This document shows positions 34,085-44,583 of a stretch of DNA of 64,000 bases, piece by piece; positions within the stretch are counted from its first letter, which is position 1, and each line of letters opens with the position of its first letter. The stretch lies in assembly GCF_001307155.1 (NCBI RefSeq), contig NZ_CP012830.1, positions 2,556,501 through 2,620,500 on the forward strand, given 5' to 3'. The DNA is from Pseudomonas fluorescens (GTDB lineage Bacteria; Pseudomonadota; Gammaproteobacteria; Pseudomonadales; Pseudomonadaceae). A program made the position numbers and the translations under genes. The notes beneath the pieces were generated by a model. The model did no database searches. It saw nothing but the letters and a program-made list of their open reading frames with translations, and was not told the origin of the DNA.

Positions 34085-34468
34085 CTACAGGACAGCGAAC
34101 GTGCCTTGTGCTTTTGCGACCAGTTTGTCGCCTTGCATCACATCGGCTTCGACCACCAGCGTGCGCCGGCCCGGGTGAATCACCCGCGCCGTGCACATCA
34201 CCTCGCCTTCAGCCACGGCGCGGATGTAGTTGATCTTGCACTCGATGGTCGCGCTCTGCTGGTCAAAACCATGGGAACTGGAACAAGCCAGCCCCATGGC
34301 AATGTCCACCAGACTGAACAACGCCCCGCCATGCAGCTTGCCGCCGCGATTACGCAGCTGCGGCTCAAGCGCCAGGGCGACTTGTGCCACCCCGACCTCA
34401 AGACTGTGCAAACGGCAACCCAGCAGCTTGAAAAAAGCGCTTTCGGTCAACCCCGCAGGGATTTCCAT
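34085..34468 (-). CDS. PaaI-family hotdog-fold thioesterase
   Basis: 127 aa acyl-CoA thioesterase-like protein. The active-site helix is visible as GGKLHGGALFSLVDIAMGLA, with the HGG motif of PaaI-type enzymes. The C-terminal strands include VMCTARVIHPGRRTLVVEADV. Its ATG overlaps the tex stop by one base, so it is probably co-translated with tex. Substrate unknown. The ~200 bases between it and gshA show no other gene. Confidence 0.9.
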   Translation of the reverse strand: MEIPAGLTESAFFKLLGCRLHSLEVGVAQVALALEPQLRNRGGKLHGGALFSLVDIAMGLACSSSHGFDQQSATIECKINYIRAVAEGEVMCTARVIHPGRRTLVVEADVMQGDKLVAKAQGTFAVL

Positions 34469-36792
34469 CAGCGTTTCTTCAGCTGCTTGGCATTGGCGAA
34501 CAGCGACGCCATGGCATTGTTGCCTGGAGCGGCTGCCGTGGTTTCTTTACGCGGTGCAGGGTTCGAAGACTGACGCGGCGCCGAACCTGGACGCGCGCCA
34601 CGAGCGCCGTCGATCTTCTCACCCGGGGTGTCGCTCATGCGCATCGACAGACCCACACGTTTACGCGGGATGTCGACTTCCATGACCTTGACCTTGACCA
34701 CGTCACCGGCTTTCACCGCTTCACGCGGATCCTTGATGAATTTCTCCGAAAGCGCGGAGATATGCACCAAACCGTCCTGATGCACGCCGATATCGACGAA
34801 GGCGCCGAAGTTGGTCACGTTGGTCACCACGCCTTCGAGGATCATCCCCAGCTGCAAGTCCTTGAGGTCTTCGACGCCTTCCTGGAACTCGGCAGTCTTG
34901 AACTCTGGACGCGGGTCGCGGCCCGGCTTTTCCAGTTCTTGCAGGATGTCGGTGACCGTTGGCAGACCGAAGGTTTCGTCGGTGTACTTCTTCGGATCGA
35001 GACGCTTGAGGAAAGCGGCGTCGCCGATCAGCGAGCGGATGTCACGGTCGGTTTCAGCGGCGATGCGCTGCACCAGCGGGTAGGCTTCCGGGTGAACCGC
35101 GGAGGAGTCCAGCGGGTTGTCACCGTTCATCACGCGCAGGAAGCCGGCGGCCTGTTCGAAGGTCTTTTCGCCGAGACGGGCGACTTTCTTCAAGGCAGCA
35201 CGGGTTTTGAACGCACCGTTTTCATCGCGGTGGGTCACGATGTTCTGCGCCAGGGTCGCGTTGAGGCCGGAAATGCGGGCCAGCAGCGCAACGGAGGCGG
35301 TGTTCACGTCGACGCCAACGGCGTTCACGCAGTCCTCGACCACCGCGTCCAGGCCGCGCGCCAGTTTCAACTGCGACACGTCGTGCTGGTACTGGCCGAC
35401 ACCGATGGATTTCGGGTCGATTTTCACCAGCTCGGCCAGCGGGTCTTGCAAGCGACGGGCAATCGACACCGCGCCACGGATCGACACGTCGAGGTCCGGG
35501 AATTCCTTGGAGGCCAGTTCCGAGGCCGAGTACACCGAAGCGCCGGCTTCGGAGACCATGACCTTGGTCATTTTCATCGCCGGGTATTTTTTGATCAGGT
35601 CCGCGGCGAGCTTGTCGGTTTCACGGCTGGCAGTGCCGTTGCCGATGGCGATCAGGTCCACCGAGTGCTTGGCGCACAGGGCGGCGAGCACGGCGATGGT
35701 CTGGTCCCACTTGTTGTGCGGCACGTGCGGGTAAACCGTGGCGTGATCCAGCAGCTTGCCGGTGGCGTCGACCACCGCCACCTTGCAACCGGTGCGCAGG
35801 CCCGGGTCCAGGCCCAGCGTGGCACGTGGGCCGGCGGGAGCGGCCAGCAGCAAGTCGTGCAGGTTGTGCGCGAACACGTTGATCGCCTCGGTCTCGGCGC
35901 CGTCGCGCAGCTCGCCGAGCAGGTCGGTTTCCAGGTGGGTGTAGAGCTTGACCTTCCAGGTCCAGCGCACCACTTCACCGAGCCATTTGTCGGCTGGGCG
36001 GTTCTGGTTGGCGATGCCGAATTGCTGACCGATCATGCCCTCGCACGGGTGCATGGTGCCCGGCAGCTCGTCACCGACTTTCAGTGCGGAGCTGAGAATG
36101 CCTTCGTTGCGGCCACGGAAAATCGCCAGGGCGCGGTGCGATGGCATGCTTTTCAGCGGTTCGTCGTGTTCGAAATAGTCGCGGAACTTGGCGCCTTCTT
36201 CTTCCTTGCCGGCGATCACGCGGGCACTGAGCGTGGCTTCCTGCTTCAGGTAATTGCGCAACTTGTCGAGCAGGTTGGCGTCTTCGGCGAAGCGTTCCAT
36301 GAGGATGTACTTGGCGCCTTCGAGGGCCGCCTTCACATCCGCCACGCCTTTTTCGGCGTTGACGAAGCGTGCGGCTTCGGTGTCTGGCGTCAGGTTCGGG
36401 TCGTTGAACAGGCCGTCGGCCAGTTCGCCAAGGCCGGCTTCCAGGGCGATCTGGCCCTTGGTGCGGCGTTTTTGCTTGTACGGCAGGTACAAGTCTTCGA
36501 GGCGGGTCTTGGTGTCGGCGAGTTTGATATCGCGCTCGAGTTGCGGGGTCAGCTTGCCTTGCTCTTCGATGCTGGCAAGGATGCTGATGCGCCGTTCGTC
36601 GAGTTCTCGCAGGTAGCGCAGACGCTCTTCCAGATGCCGCAATTGCGTGTCATCGAGGCTGCCGGTCACTTCTTTCCGGTAGCGGGCGATGAAGGGCACC
36701 GTGGAGCCTTCATCGAGTAGCGCGACGGCCGCTTCGACCTGTTGTGGGCGTACACCGAGTTCCTCGGCGATGCGGCTGTTGATGCTGTCCAT
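34468..36792 (-). CDS. tex: Tex family RNA-binding transcription accessory protein
   Basis: 774 aa. The ATG at 36792 ([14 protein letters not shown]) has AGGTGG upstream and matches the family start. Order of parts: helical N-terminal region with [17 protein letters not shown], a YqgF/RuvC-like domain with [17 protein letters not shown] near residue 330, helix-hairpin-helix repeats near residue 500-560, and an S1 RNA-binding domain near residue 650 ([21 protein letters not shown]). A basic, Ala/Pro-rich tail follows. Tex affects transcription and stress survival in several proteobacteria. Conserved neighbour of amgRS and gshA. Confidence 0.95.
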   Translation of the reverse strand: MDSINSRIAEELGVRPQQVEAAVALLDEGSTVPFIARYRKEVTGSLDDTQLRHLEERLRYLRELDERRISILASIEEQGKLTPQLERDIKLADTKTRLEDLYLPYKQKRRTKGQIALEAGLGELADGLFNDPNLTPDTEAARFVNAEKGVADVKAALEGAKYILMERFAEDANLLDKLRNYLKQEATLSARVIAGKEEEGAKFRDYFEHDEPLKSMPSHRALAIFRGRNEGILSSALKVGDELPGTMHPCEGMIGQQFGIANQNRPADKWLGEVVRWTWKVKLYTHLETDLLGELRDGAETEAINVFAHNLHDLLLAAPAGPRATLGLDPGLRTGCKVAVVDATGKLLDHATVYPHVPHNKWDQTIAVLAALCAKHSVDLIAIGNGTASRETDKLAADLIKKYPAMKMTKVMVSEAGASVYSASELASKEFPDLDVSIRGAVSIARRLQDPLAELVKIDPKSIGVGQYQHDVSQLKLARGLDAVVEDCVNAVGVDVNTASVALLARISGLNATLAQNIVTHRDENGAFKTRAALKKVARLGEKTFEQAAGFLRVMNGDNPLDSSAVHPEAYPLVQRIAAETDRDIRSLIGDAAFLKRLDPKKYTDETFGLPTVTDILQELEKPGRDPRPEFKTAEFQEGVEDLKDLQLGMILEGVVTNVTNFGAFVDIGVHQDGLVHISALSEKFIKDPREAVKAGDVVKVKVMEVDIPRKRVGLSMRMSDTPGEKIDGARGARPGSAPRQSSNPAPRKETTAAAPGNNAMASLFANAKQLKKR

Positions 36793-37153
36793 AAAACCAC
36801 CTGACAAATTGTGAAAGCAGGCTCGCGGGCGCAGGGAATAAGGCCCGGCGAGTCTGGTTGAGCGGCCTGGCCAGCGCCGCTACCTGGATCAAAAGGCATC
36901 CCATTGACCCGTGGAATCGAACAATTACTGCCGGGCGATGAAAAATAAAAAGCCGCCACCGGCAGTAACGATCAGACGTTGCCCGACACAAAAGGCCGCG
37001 CATTATAACCGCCGTTCTGCCCGATGGGGGCATCGCAGGCTGTAGGCATAAAGGCCATGTCGCTGGCGGTAGAGGAAAAATCTGCTAACAATGCACACGG
37101 TGCGTATAACGGCAGCTACGCCATAATGCGCACCGAGATCAAAGGAGCATCCA
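36793..37153. other. Divergent promoter region between tex and amgR
   Basis: 361 bases with no ORF having a ribosome site and no repeat. It must contain the promoters for tex (minus) and amgR (plus). AAAGGAGC lies just before the amgR start. No clear hairpin or operator palindrome was seen. Confidence 0.5.
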
Positions 37154-37894
37154 ATGAGCAGCACTGCACAAACTGCTGAAGGCGAAAAAATTCTTATCGT
37201 TGACGACGATCCGGGGCTCAGCAGCCTGCTGGAACGTTTTTTCGTCAGCAAGGGCTATCGTGCCCGCGCCGTACCGAATACCGAGCAAATGGATCGTTTG
37301 CTGGCGCGTGAAGTGTTCAACCTGGTCGTCCTCGACCTGATGTTGCCCGGCGAAGACGGCCTGACTGCGTGCCGTCGTTTGCGTGGCGCAAACAATCAGA
37401 TTCCGATCATCATGCTGACCGCCAAGGGCGATGAGCTGAGCCGTATCAAGGGCCTGGAACTGGGTGCCGACGATTACCTGGCCAAGCCGTTCAACCCGGA
37501 CGAGCTGATGGCGCGTGTCAAAGCGGTCCTGCGTCGCCAGTCGGCTCCCGTACCGGGCGCACCAGGCAGCGAAGACGAAAGCGTGACCTTCGGTGATTAC
37601 GAATTGTCGCTGGCGACTCGCGAACTCAAGCGCGGCGACGAAGTACACATGCTCACCACCGGTGAATTCGCGGTGCTCAAGGCGTTGGTGATGAATGCGC
37701 GTCAACCACTGACCCGCGACAAGTTGATGAATCTGGCCCGTGGCCGCGAATGGGATGCACTGGAGCGTTCCATCGACGTCCAGATCTCCCGCCTGCGCCG
37801 GATGATCGAGCCTGATCCATCGAAACCACGCTACATTCAAACGGTCTGGGGCGTGGGTTACGTGTTCGTTCCGGACGGCACCGCGACCAAGTGA
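37154..37894 (+). CDS. amgR: OmpR-family response regulator (AmgR/OmpR)
   Basis: 246 aa two-component regulator. The receiver has the acidic pocket DDD at 17-19, phospho-acceptor Asp61 in VLDLMLPGEDG and Lys111 in LAKPF. The C-terminal winged helix (~residues 145-240) includes LTTGEFAVLKALV and the recognition region RLRRMIEPDPSKPRYIQTVWGVGYVF. In P. aeruginosa the orthologous AmgRS pair controls envelope stress responses and aminoglycoside tolerance; E. coli OmpR is the closest textbook relative. Separated from amgS by a 108 base gap holding a repeat. Confidence 0.94.
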   Translation: MSSTAQTAEGEKILIVDDDPGLSSLLERFFVSKGYRARAVPNTEQMDRLLAREVFNLVVLDLMLPGEDGLTACRRLRGANNQIPIIMLTAKGDELSRIKGLELGADDYLAKPFNPDELMARVKAVLRRQSAPVPGAPGSEDESVTFGDYELSLATRELKRGDEVHMLTTGEFAVLKALVMNARQPLTRDKLMNLARGREWDALERSIDVQISRLRRMIEPDPSKPRYIQTVWGVGYVFVPDGTATK

Positions 37895-37902
37895 TCGGTG
37901 AT

Positions 37903-37984
37903 TTGTAGGAGCGGGTCAGCCGGGTAACGTGTCACCCGGTTGATTCGCGATCCGCAACTCTGCGAGCTTCGCTCGCTCCTGCAA
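37903..37984. repeat. GTAGGAGCG-type structured repeat within the amgR-amgS operon
   Basis: Outer arms TTGTAGGAGCG (37903-37913) and CGCTCCTGCAA (37974-37984) enclose two more stems: CCGGGT/ACCCGG (37920-37939) and GCGAGC/GCTCGC (37962-37976). It fills nearly the whole gap between the regulator and its kinase. It could set unequal levels of the two proteins. Confidence 0.8.
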
Positions 37985-38002
37985 AGTATGTAGCGGTTGT
38001 CT

Positions 38003-39316
38003 ATGAAAACCCCCGTGTGGTTCCCCCAAAGTTTCTTCTCTCGCACCCTCTGGCTGGTGCTGATCGTCGTGCTGTTTTCCAAGGCGCTGACCCTGGTTTA
38101 TCTGTTGATGAACGAGGACGTGCTGGTGGATCGCCAATACAGTCACGGTGTCGCGCTGACCTTGCGTGCCTACTGGGCTGCGGACGAAGAAAACCGGGCA
38201 AAGATTGCCGATGCCGCAACACTGATTCGTGTGGTGGGCGCCGGTGTTCCCGAGGGTGAACAGCATTGGCCCTATAGCGAAATCTACCAACGACAGATGC
38301 AGGCCGAACTGGGTGCCGACACCGAAGTGCGATTGCGCATGCACGCACCGCCGGCGCTTTGGGTTCGGGCCCCGAGCCTGGGTGACGGCTGGTTGAAAGT
38401 GCCGCTGTACCCGCATCCGTTGCGTGGCCAGAAAATCTGGAACGTACTCGGCTGGTTTCTCGCCATCGGCTTGTTATCCACCGCGTCGGCGTGGATTTTC
38501 GTCAGCCAGCTCAACCAACCGCTCAAGCGGCTGGTCGATGCCGCCCGGCAACTGGGCCAGGGGCGTAGCGTGCGCCTGCCGATCAGCGACACACCGAGCG
38601 AAATGACCGAGGTCTATCGGGCGTTCAACCAGATGGCGGAAGACGTTGAACAGGCCGGCCGCGAACGTGAATTGATGCTCGCCGGGGTATCACACGACCT
38701 GCGCACACCGTTGACCCGCTTGCGTCTGTCGCTGGAGCTGATGGGTAATCACAGCGACCTGAGCGACGACATGGTGCGTGACATCGAAGACATGGACGCG
38801 ATTCTCGACCAGTTCCTGGCATTCATTCGCGATGGTCGGGACGAGTCGGTCGAGGAAGTCGACCTGAGTGATCTGGTGCGCGAAGTGGCGGCGCCTTACA
38901 ACCAGAACGAGGAGCGGGTGCGCTTGCGTCTGGAGCCGATCCAGCCGTTCCCGTTGCGCCGGGTCTCGATGAAACGTCTCTTGAACAACCTGATCGGCAA
39001 CGCCTTGCATCACGCTGGCAGCGGCGTTGAGGTGGCGGCGTATGTTTCGGGCGACGTCAGCGCACCTTACGTGGTGCTGAGCGTCATGGACCGTGGCGCC
39101 GGGATCGATCCGTCAGAGCTGGAAGCGATCTTCAACCCGTTCACCCGTGGCGACCGCGCGCGGGGCGGCAAGGGCACCGGGCTAGGGCTGGCCATCGTCA
39201 AGCGGATTGCGTCGATGCATGGCGGCAACGTTGAACTGCGCAACCGCTCCGGTGGCGGCCTGGAAGCGCGAGTGCGGTTGCCGCTTGGGCTGATGTTGCC
39301 GAGGGATGCTGTCTAA
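38003..39316 (+). CDS. amgS: EnvZ-type sensor histidine kinase (AmgS)
   Basis: 437 aa inner-membrane sensor. The ATG at 38003 (MKTPVWF) is chosen over an in-frame TTG two codons earlier; the ribosome site is weak. One helix at ~17-36, a periplasmic sensor region to ~145, a second helix ~147-168, a HAMP domain, then the H-box with His231 (GVSHDLRTPLTRLRLSLE), N-box (LNNLIGNALHHA) and G-boxes (DRGAGID, GTGLGLAIV). Partner of the regulator encoded upstream. Confidence 0.93.
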   Translation: MKTPVWFPQSFFSRTLWLVLIVVLFSKALTLVYLLMNEDVLVDRQYSHGVALTLRAYWAADEENRAKIADAATLIRVVGAGVPEGEQHWPYSEIYQRQMQAELGADTEVRLRMHAPPALWVRAPSLGDGWLKVPLYPHPLRGQKIWNVLGWFLAIGLLSTASAWIFVSQLNQPLKRLVDAARQLGQGRSVRLPISDTPSEMTEVYRAFNQMAEDVEQAGRERELMLAGVSHDLRTPLTRLRLSLELMGNHSDLSDDMVRDIEDMDAILDQFLAFIRDGRDESVEEVDLSDLVREVAAPYNQNEERVRLRLEPIQPFPLRRVSMKRLLNNLIGNALHHAGSGVEVAAYVSGDVSAPYVVLSVMDRGAGIDPSELEAIFNPFTRGDRARGGKGTGLGLAIVKRIASMHGGNVELRNRSGGGLEARVRLPLGLMLPRDAV

Positions 39317-39332
39317 CGGCAGGTCGCGATCC

Positions 39333-39465
39333 TTGTGGCGAGGGAGCTTGCTCCCGCTCGGTTGTGCAGCAACCGCAAAACCAGCGATTGTGTTTAACCT
39401 GATCCAGCACAACCGCTGCATTTGGGAGTCCTTCGGCCTCCAGCGGGAGCAAGCTCCCTCGCCAC
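39333..39465. repeat. REP pair (BIME) between amgS and rimK
   Basis: TTGTGGCGAGGGAGCTTGCT and its inverted copy, with the internal block GGGAGTCCTTCGGCCTCC beside the right copy as in the elements at 32143 and 41505. It lies between convergent genes. Confidence 0.9.
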
Positions 39466-39483
39466 CATGGGACTGGCCGAGCG

Positions 39484-40389
39484 CTAGCCTTTTCCTTTGG
39501 TCCGCGTCATATTCGGCCCGCCGTTCTTCTCGATGTGCTGAATGATGATCCCCGCCACGTCTTTGCTGGTGGTGGTTTCGATCCCTTCCAGCCCTGGCGA
39601 CGAGTTCACTTCCATCACCAGTGGCCCATGGTTGGAACGCAGGATATCCACACCCGCCACGCTCAAACCCATGACCTTGGCCGCACGCAGCGCGGTCATG
39701 CGCTCTTCGGGGGTGATCTTGATCAGGCTGGCGCTACCGCCACGGTGCAGGTTGGAACGGAACTCGCCGGGCTTGGCTTGACGCTTCATCGCGGCGATCA
39801 CCTTGTCGCCGACCACGAAGCAGCGAATGTCCGCGCCGCCGGCTTCCTTGATGTATTCCTGAACCATGATGTTCTGCTTGAGGCCCATGAACGCCTCGAT
39901 CACCGACTCCGCCGCCGTCGCCGTTTCACACATCACCACGCCGATGCCCTGAGTGCCTTCCAGCACCTTGATCACCAACGGTGCGCCGTTGACCATTTCG
40001 ATCAGGTCGGGAATGTCGTCCGGCGAGTGAGCAAAACCGGTGACCGGCAAACCGATACCGCGACGAGAAAGCAATTGCAGCGAGCGCAGTTTGTCCCGCG
40101 AGCGGGCGATGGCCACCGACTCGTTGAGCGGGAACACGCCCATCATTTCGAACTGGCGCAACACCGCGCAGCCGTAAAAAGTTACCGAGGCGCCGATCCG
40201 CGGGATCACAGCGTCAAAGCCTTCCAGCGGCTTGCCGCGGTAGTGGATCTGCGGCTTATGACTGGCGATGTTCATATAGGCACGCAGGGTATCGATCACC
40301 ACCATCTCATGGCCGCGTTCGGTGCCGGCTTCAACCAAACGACGAGTGGAATACAGACGCGGGTTCCGCGACAGCACAGCGATCTTCAT
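39484..40389 (-). CDS. rimK: RimK ribosomal protein S6 / glutamate ligase
   Basis: 301 aa ATP-grasp ligase that adds glutamate residues to the C-terminus of ribosomal protein S6. Seen: [22 protein letters not shown], the ATP-grasp loop [33 protein letters not shown] and metal ligands in [12 protein letters not shown]. In P. fluorescens SBW25 RimK changes ribosome composition and plant-associated behaviour. Its ATG overlaps the rimB stop by 4 bases. The third rim gene of that system, a phosphodiesterase-type rimA, was not found here. Confidence 0.94.
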   Translation of the reverse strand: MKIAVLSRNPRLYSTRRLVEAGTERGHEMVVIDTLRAYMNIASHKPQIHYRGKPLEGFDAVIPRIGASVTFYGCAVLRQFEMMGVFPLNESVAIARSRDKLRSLQLLSRRGIGLPVTGFAHSPDDIPDLIEMVNGAPLVIKVLEGTQGIGVVMCETATAAESVIEAFMGLKQNIMVQEYIKEAGGADIRCFVVGDKVIAAMKRQAKPGEFRSNLHRGGSASLIKITPEERMTALRAAKVMGLSVAGVDILRSNHGPLVMEVNSSPGLEGIETTTSKDVAGIIIQHIEKNGGPNMTRTKGKG

Positions 40390-40868
40390 GCAACACCTGT
40401 GGAAGAGGTAGTGGACACCGGGAACACCGGCTTGTCTTGAACGTATTTAATGCCTGGATTGACCACCAATTGGCCGTCGATCAGGGCTTTGGAACCGAGC
40501 AGCAGGCGATAACGCATGGACTTGCGGCAGGCGAGGGTGAACTCCACTCGCCAAACCCGATCGCCGAGCGCCAGGGTGGTACTGATCACGTAACGCACCT
40601 GTGCTTGGCCGTTGGAGCTTTTAATGGTCTTCATCGTCACCAGCGGCGCTTCGCAGCGGCGGTGACGCAACTGCACCACCGTGCCCAGGTGCGCGTTGAA
40701 ACGCACCCACGTTTCCCCGTCGCGCTCGAACGGCTCGATTTCGGTGGCATGCAGGCTGGAGGTGCTGGCGCCGGTGTCGATCTTCGCCCGCAGGCCCGCA
40801 ACTCCCAAATCAGGGAGCGCCACCCACTCGCGCAGACCCACAACGGTCAAATGGTCAAATGTCTTCAA
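40386..40868 (-). CDS. rimB: RimB retropepsin-like protease
   Basis: 160 aa. The protein contains [13 protein letters not shown], with the catalytic Asp31 in the DTGA motif of retropepsin-like aspartic proteases (long annotated as ATP-dependent zinc proteases). The C-terminal [21 protein letters not shown] is family-typical. In SBW25 RimB acts with RimK on S6 modification, probably removing or editing the glutamate tail. Co-transcribed with rimK. Confidence 0.88.
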   Translation of the reverse strand: MKTFDHLTVVGLREWVALPDLGVAGLRAKIDTGASTSSLHATEIEPFERDGETWVRFNAHLGTVVQLRHRRCEAPLVTMKTIKSSNGQAQVRYVISTTLALGDRVWRVEFTLACRKSMRYRLLLGSKALIDGQLVVNPGIKYVQDKPVFPVSTTSSTGVA

Positions 40869-41087
40869 ATGTGCTCAACCGGTGAGGAACCGTTCGCACC
40901 GCAAAGCGGCCGAATTTGCGGTATTCACGCAGAATAAAGGTTAAAAGGCGACAGATATCTACGGCCCGGATTCTCGGCTGCCGAGCGAGGCTCGAAAGCG
41001 TCGCGCATTGTATGCTGAACCGGCGAAATTCATGGCACGACAGAAACGGTAGTACAGTTCAGAAATATTTCAGAATGAGGAAAACCC

Positions 41088-41495
41088 ATGGCACAAAAAA
41101 ACGAAGAGGACGACAAAGTCCGTCTCGATAAGTGGTTGTGGGCGGCGCGCTTCTACAAAACCCGTGCGTTGGCCAAAGCAGCGATCGAAAGCGGCAAGGT
41201 GCATTGCCGGGGGGAGCGCTGCAAGCCGGGCAAAGAACCGAGGATTGGTGACGAGTTTCAGATCCGCGCCGGTTTCGATGAGCGCACCGTGGTGGTCCAG
41301 GCACTCTCGATCGTCCGCCGTGGCGCCCCTGAGGCCCAGACGTTGTACGTTGAGACCGAAGCCAGTATCGCCAAACGCGAAAACGCCGCAGCCCAGCGCA
41401 AGGCCGGCGCCCTGGGCGTCAGCACCGACGGCAAACCGAGCAAGAAACAGCGCCGGGACCTGTTCAAGTTTCATGGCGGGAACGCAGGCGAGTAA
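41088..41495 (+). CDS. hslR: HslR / Hsp15 ribosome-associated heat shock protein
   Basis: 135 aa S4-domain RNA-binding protein. The S4 fold spans residues ~10-70: VRLDKWLWAARFYKTRALAKAAIESGKVH and VNGERCKPG-like GERCKPGKEP. E. coli Hsp15 recycles stalled 50S subunits carrying nascent chains. The tail is basic (KPSKKQRRDLFKFHG). GAGG lies upstream of the ATG. Next to hslO as in related genomes, with a REP pair between them. Confidence 0.93.
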   Translation: MAQKNEEDDKVRLDKWLWAARFYKTRALAKAAIESGKVHCRGERCKPGKEPRIGDEFQIRAGFDERTVVVQALSIVRRGAPEAQTLYVETEASIAKRENAAAQRKAGALGVSTDGKPSKKQRRDLFKFHGGNAGE

Positions 41496-41504
41496 TCGCG
41501 CTTG

Positions 41505-41650
41505 TGTGGCGAGGGAGCTTGCTCCCGCCGGCCTGTCCGCGCTCGGGCGAAGCAGCCGTAAACCCAGCTTCCGGGTAGTACCTGACCTCACCGCGTTGGC
41601 CGGGTCTGGGAGTCCTTCGGCCTCCAGCGGGAGCAAGCTCCCTCGCCACA
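41505..41650. repeat. REP pair (BIME) between hslR and hslO
   Basis: TGTGGCGAGGGAGCTTGCTC and its inverted copy, ~105 bases apart, with GGGAGTCCTTCGGCCTCC beside the right copy. It lies inside the hslR-hslO neighbourhood; hslO then has ~175 bases of its own leader. Confidence 0.9.
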
Positions 41651-41826
41651 GGCTAACGGGGCTAAACTAGCGAGCATCGTTACGTCGCGGTTCGAGCTTG
41701 CTTGGAACAAACCCGGATTGTTCATAAAATGCCTGCCATGGCCAATATTAATGCACCGAAACGGTGCGCAAGGCGCGGCTTTCAGCCCTTGTCATCCTTT
41801 AGTCTTCACTTCAGATACCCAGACCT

Positions 41827-42729
41827 ATGACTGATCTACCGGATACCGACTTCACCCAACGCTTCATCTTCGATGACAGCGACACCCGCGGCGAGCTGGT
41901 GGCGTTGGAGCGTAGCTATGCCGAAGTCCTCGCCAAACATCCCTATCCGGAGCCGGTCGCGCAACTGCTTGGCGAACTGATGGCGGCTGCGGCGCTGCTG
42001 GTCGGCACCTTGAAGTTCGATGGCTTGCTGATCCTGCAGGCGCGTTCCGAAGGCCCGGTGTCGCTGTTGATGATCGAGTGCTCCAGCGAGCGTGAAATCC
42101 GTGGTCTGGCCCGTTACGACGCAGACCTGATCGCCGCTGACGCGACTCTGGCCGACATGATGCCCGACGGCGTGCTGGCGCTCACCGTCGACCCGACCCA
42201 GGGCCAGCGTTACCAGGGCATCGTCGACCTCGACGGCGCGACCCTGGCCGACTGCTTCACCAACTATTTCGTCATGTCGCAGCAAGTCGGCACGCGCTTC
42301 TGGCTGCACGCCGATGGCCGTCGCGCCCGTGGTCTGCTGCTGCAACAGCTGCCGGCCGACCGCCTGAAAGACGAAGAAGAACGTGCCGCCAGCTGGCAGC
42401 ACATCACCGCGCTGGGCAGCACCCTGACCGCCGATGAATTGCTGAGCCTGGACAACGAAACCATCTTGCATCGTCTCTACCACGAAGAGCAGGTGCGCCT
42501 GTTTGATGTGCAGAAACTACGCTTCCATTGCAGTTGCTCGCGTGAGCGTTCTGCAAACGCGCTGTCCAGCCTGGGTCAGGAAGATGCTCAGGCACTGGTC
42601 GTCGAGCACGGTGGCCACATCGAAATCGACTGCCAGTTCTGCAACCAGCGCTACCTGTTCGATGCGGCCGATATCACCCAATTGTTCGCCGGAGCGGGTG
42701 TCGATACGCCGTCAGATACCCGTCACTAA
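41827..42729 (+). CDS. hslO: Hsp33 redox-regulated chaperone
   Basis: 300 aa holdase chaperone switched on by oxidation. The four zinc-binding cysteines are Cys235 and Cys237 ([10 protein letters not shown]) and Cys269 and Cys272 ([12 protein letters not shown]), the C-x-C...C-x-x-C pattern that releases zinc and forms disulfides under oxidative and heat stress. The N-terminal fold has [21 protein letters not shown]. Cytoplasmic. Confidence 0.95.
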   Translation: MTDLPDTDFTQRFIFDDSDTRGELVALERSYAEVLAKHPYPEPVAQLLGELMAAAALLVGTLKFDGLLILQARSEGPVSLLMIECSSEREIRGLARYDADLIAADATLADMMPDGVLALTVDPTQGQRYQGIVDLDGATLADCFTNYFVMSQQVGTRFWLHADGRRARGLLLQQLPADRLKDEEERAASWQHITALGSTLTADELLSLDNETILHRLYHEEQVRLFDVQKLRFHCSCSRERSANALSSLGQEDAQALVVEHGGHIEIDCQFCNQRYLFDAADITQLFAGAGVDTPSDTRH

Positions 42730-42908
42730 AACGCTTCAGCGCAGGTAAATTCACTGGTAAACGCCGGAATAACGCCGTCCTGACGGGAGGGCCCTACTAT
42801 TTTTGGGCTTTTCTGGCATAATCCGGCCCACTTTTTTAGCGGTAGTAGTGCGCGACTTTCTACTACAAAACGTTTGGAGCACTCGGCCACTGGCCGACGG
42901 GGAACCTC

Positions 42909-44450
42909 ATGACGCAAGCCAATAATGCTGTGTACACCGATCTGAGTGTTGATGATCTGGTTAAAGAAGCCCTGAGTCGCGGTGAGGGCGAGCTTGCCGA
43001 TACCGGCGCGCTGGTGGTTCGCACCGGTCACCGTACCGGTCGTTCGCCAGTCGACCGTTTCATTGTTGAAGAGCCAACCACTCAGGCCGCCATCGCCTGG
43101 GGCCCGATCAACCGCAAGTTCCCGGCCGACAAGTTCGATGCCCTGTGGGCTCGTGTTGAGGCGTTCAACAACGCGCAAGAGCATTTCGTTTCCCACGTGC
43201 ACGTAGGTTCGGCTGAAGAGCATTACCTGGCCGTGAAAATGACCACCCAGACTGCCTGGCAGAACCTGTTCGGTCGTTGCCTGTTCATCAACCCGGCCCA
43301 GTACAACCCGGCCGGTCGTGAAGAGTGGCAAGTTCTGAACGTCGCCAACTTCGAGTGCGTGCCAGAGCGTGACGGCACCAACTCCGACGGCTGCGTGATC
43401 ATCAACTTCGCGCAGAAGAAAGTGCTGCTCGCCGGCATGCGCTACGCCGGTGAAATGAAGAAAGCCATGTTCTCGGTGCAGAACTTCCTGCTGCCGGCCG
43501 CCGACGTGCTGCCAATGCACTGCGCCGCCAACATCGGCGAAGAGGGCGACGTGACCCTGTTCTTCGGTCTGTCCGGCACCGGCAAGACCACCCTGTCCGC
43601 CGACGAAAGCCGTTACCTGATCGGTGACGACGAACACGGCTGGGGCGAGGGCGTGGTGTTCAACATCGAAGGCGGCTGCTATGCCAAGTGCATCGACCTG
43701 TCCGAGAAGAACGAGCCGGTCATCTGGAAAGCCATCAAGCACGGCGCCGTCCTGGAAAACGTCGTGATCGACGACGCCAAGCACGCCGACTACACCGATG
43801 TCAGCCTGACCCAGAACAGCCGCGCCGCCTACCCGCTGGAGCACGTTGCCAAGCGTTCCGAGAAGAACCTGGGCGGCGAGCCAAACGCAGTGATCTTCCT
43901 GACCTGCGACCTGACCGGCGTGCTGCCGCCAGTGTCGATCCTCAATGAAGAACAAGCGGCCTACCACTTCCTGTCCGGCTACACCGCACTGGTGGGCTCG
44001 ACCGAAATGGGTTCGGGCAGCGGCATCAAGTCGACTTTCTCCACCTGCTTCGGCGCACCGTTCTTCCCGCGTCCGGCTGGCGAATACGCAGAACTGCTGA
44101 TCAAGCGCATCCGCGGCTTCGGCTCCAAGGTCTACCTGGTCAACACCGGCTGGACCGGCGGCGGCTACGGCGTCGGCAAACGCTTCAACATCCCGACCAC
44201 CCGCGCGGTGATCGCAGCGATCCAGAGCGGCGCGTTGATCGGTGCAGCCACCGAACACCTCGACACCATCAACCTCGACGTGCCATTGGCTGTGCCAGGC
44301 GTTGAAACCGGCCTGTTGAACCCACGCAACACCTGGGCTGACAAGGCTGCTTACGATGAAGCTGCCAAGGCGCTGGCCGGTCTGTTCATCGAGAACTTCA
44401 AGAAGTTCGAAGTGAGCGACGCGATCAAGGCTGCTGGGCCGAAGTTGTAA
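42909..44450 (+). CDS. pckA: Phosphoenolpyruvate carboxykinase (ATP)
   Basis: 513 aa gluconeogenic enzyme, oxaloacetate + ATP to PEP. Seen: [16 protein letters not shown] at the start, [15 protein letters not shown] (kinase-1a P-loop, near residue 220), GDDEHGW (metal site), [14 protein letters not shown] and [14 protein letters not shown]. Length and motifs fit the ATP-dependent class. A GGG-containing ribosome site precedes the ATG. Monocistronic, with a terminator immediately after. Confidence 0.96.
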   Translation: MTQANNAVYTDLSVDDLVKEALSRGEGELADTGALVVRTGHRTGRSPVDRFIVEEPTTQAAIAWGPINRKFPADKFDALWARVEAFNNAQEHFVSHVHVGSAEEHYLAVKMTTQTAWQNLFGRCLFINPAQYNPAGREEWQVLNVANFECVPERDGTNSDGCVIINFAQKKVLLAGMRYAGEMKKAMFSVQNFLLPAADVLPMHCAANIGEEGDVTLFFGLSGTGKTTLSADESRYLIGDDEHGWGEGVVFNIEGGCYAKCIDLSEKNEPVIWKAIKHGAVLENVVIDDAKHADYTDVSLTQNSRAAYPLEHVAKRSEKNLGGEPNAVIFLTCDLTGVLPPVSILNEEQAAYHFLSGYTALVGSTEMGSGSGIKSTFSTCFGAPFFPRPAGEYAELLIKRIRGFGSKVYLVNTGWTGGGYGVGKRFNIPTTRAVIAAIQSGALIGAATEHLDTINLDVPLAVPGVETGLLNPRNTWADKAAYDEAAKALAGLFIENFKKFEVSDAIKAAGPKL

Positions 44451-44476
44451 TTATCGGTAGTGGTTTGAGGTAAGAG

Positions 44477-44503
44477 AAAGCCGCCCTTAGGGGCGGCTTT
44501 TTT
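44477..44503 (+). terminator. Rho-independent terminator after pckA
   Basis: AAAGCCGCCC (44477-44486) pairs with GGGCGGCTTT (44491-44500) across TTAG, then TTT. It is 26 bases after the pckA stop. Confidence 0.93.
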
Positions 44504-44583
44504 GCGGGCGCAATTCAGGCCAGCGGAGGTAGAACTACCAATATTCCAGCTGAAAAGGCACTAAACGGCCAGAATAATGGCAC

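Noticed and set aside
34762..36720. 652-codon plus-strand open frame opposite tex
   Set aside because: Antisense shadow of tex caused by high third-position GC; no recognisable domains.
42780..42908. Possible leader regulation before pckA
   Set aside because: Short GC-rich stems exist but no terminator/antiterminator pair or peptide ORF with a ribosome site could be built.
42726..44258. Long minus-strand open frame opposite pckA
   Set aside because: It is the GC-rich complement of a clear pckA gene, with low-complexity composition.
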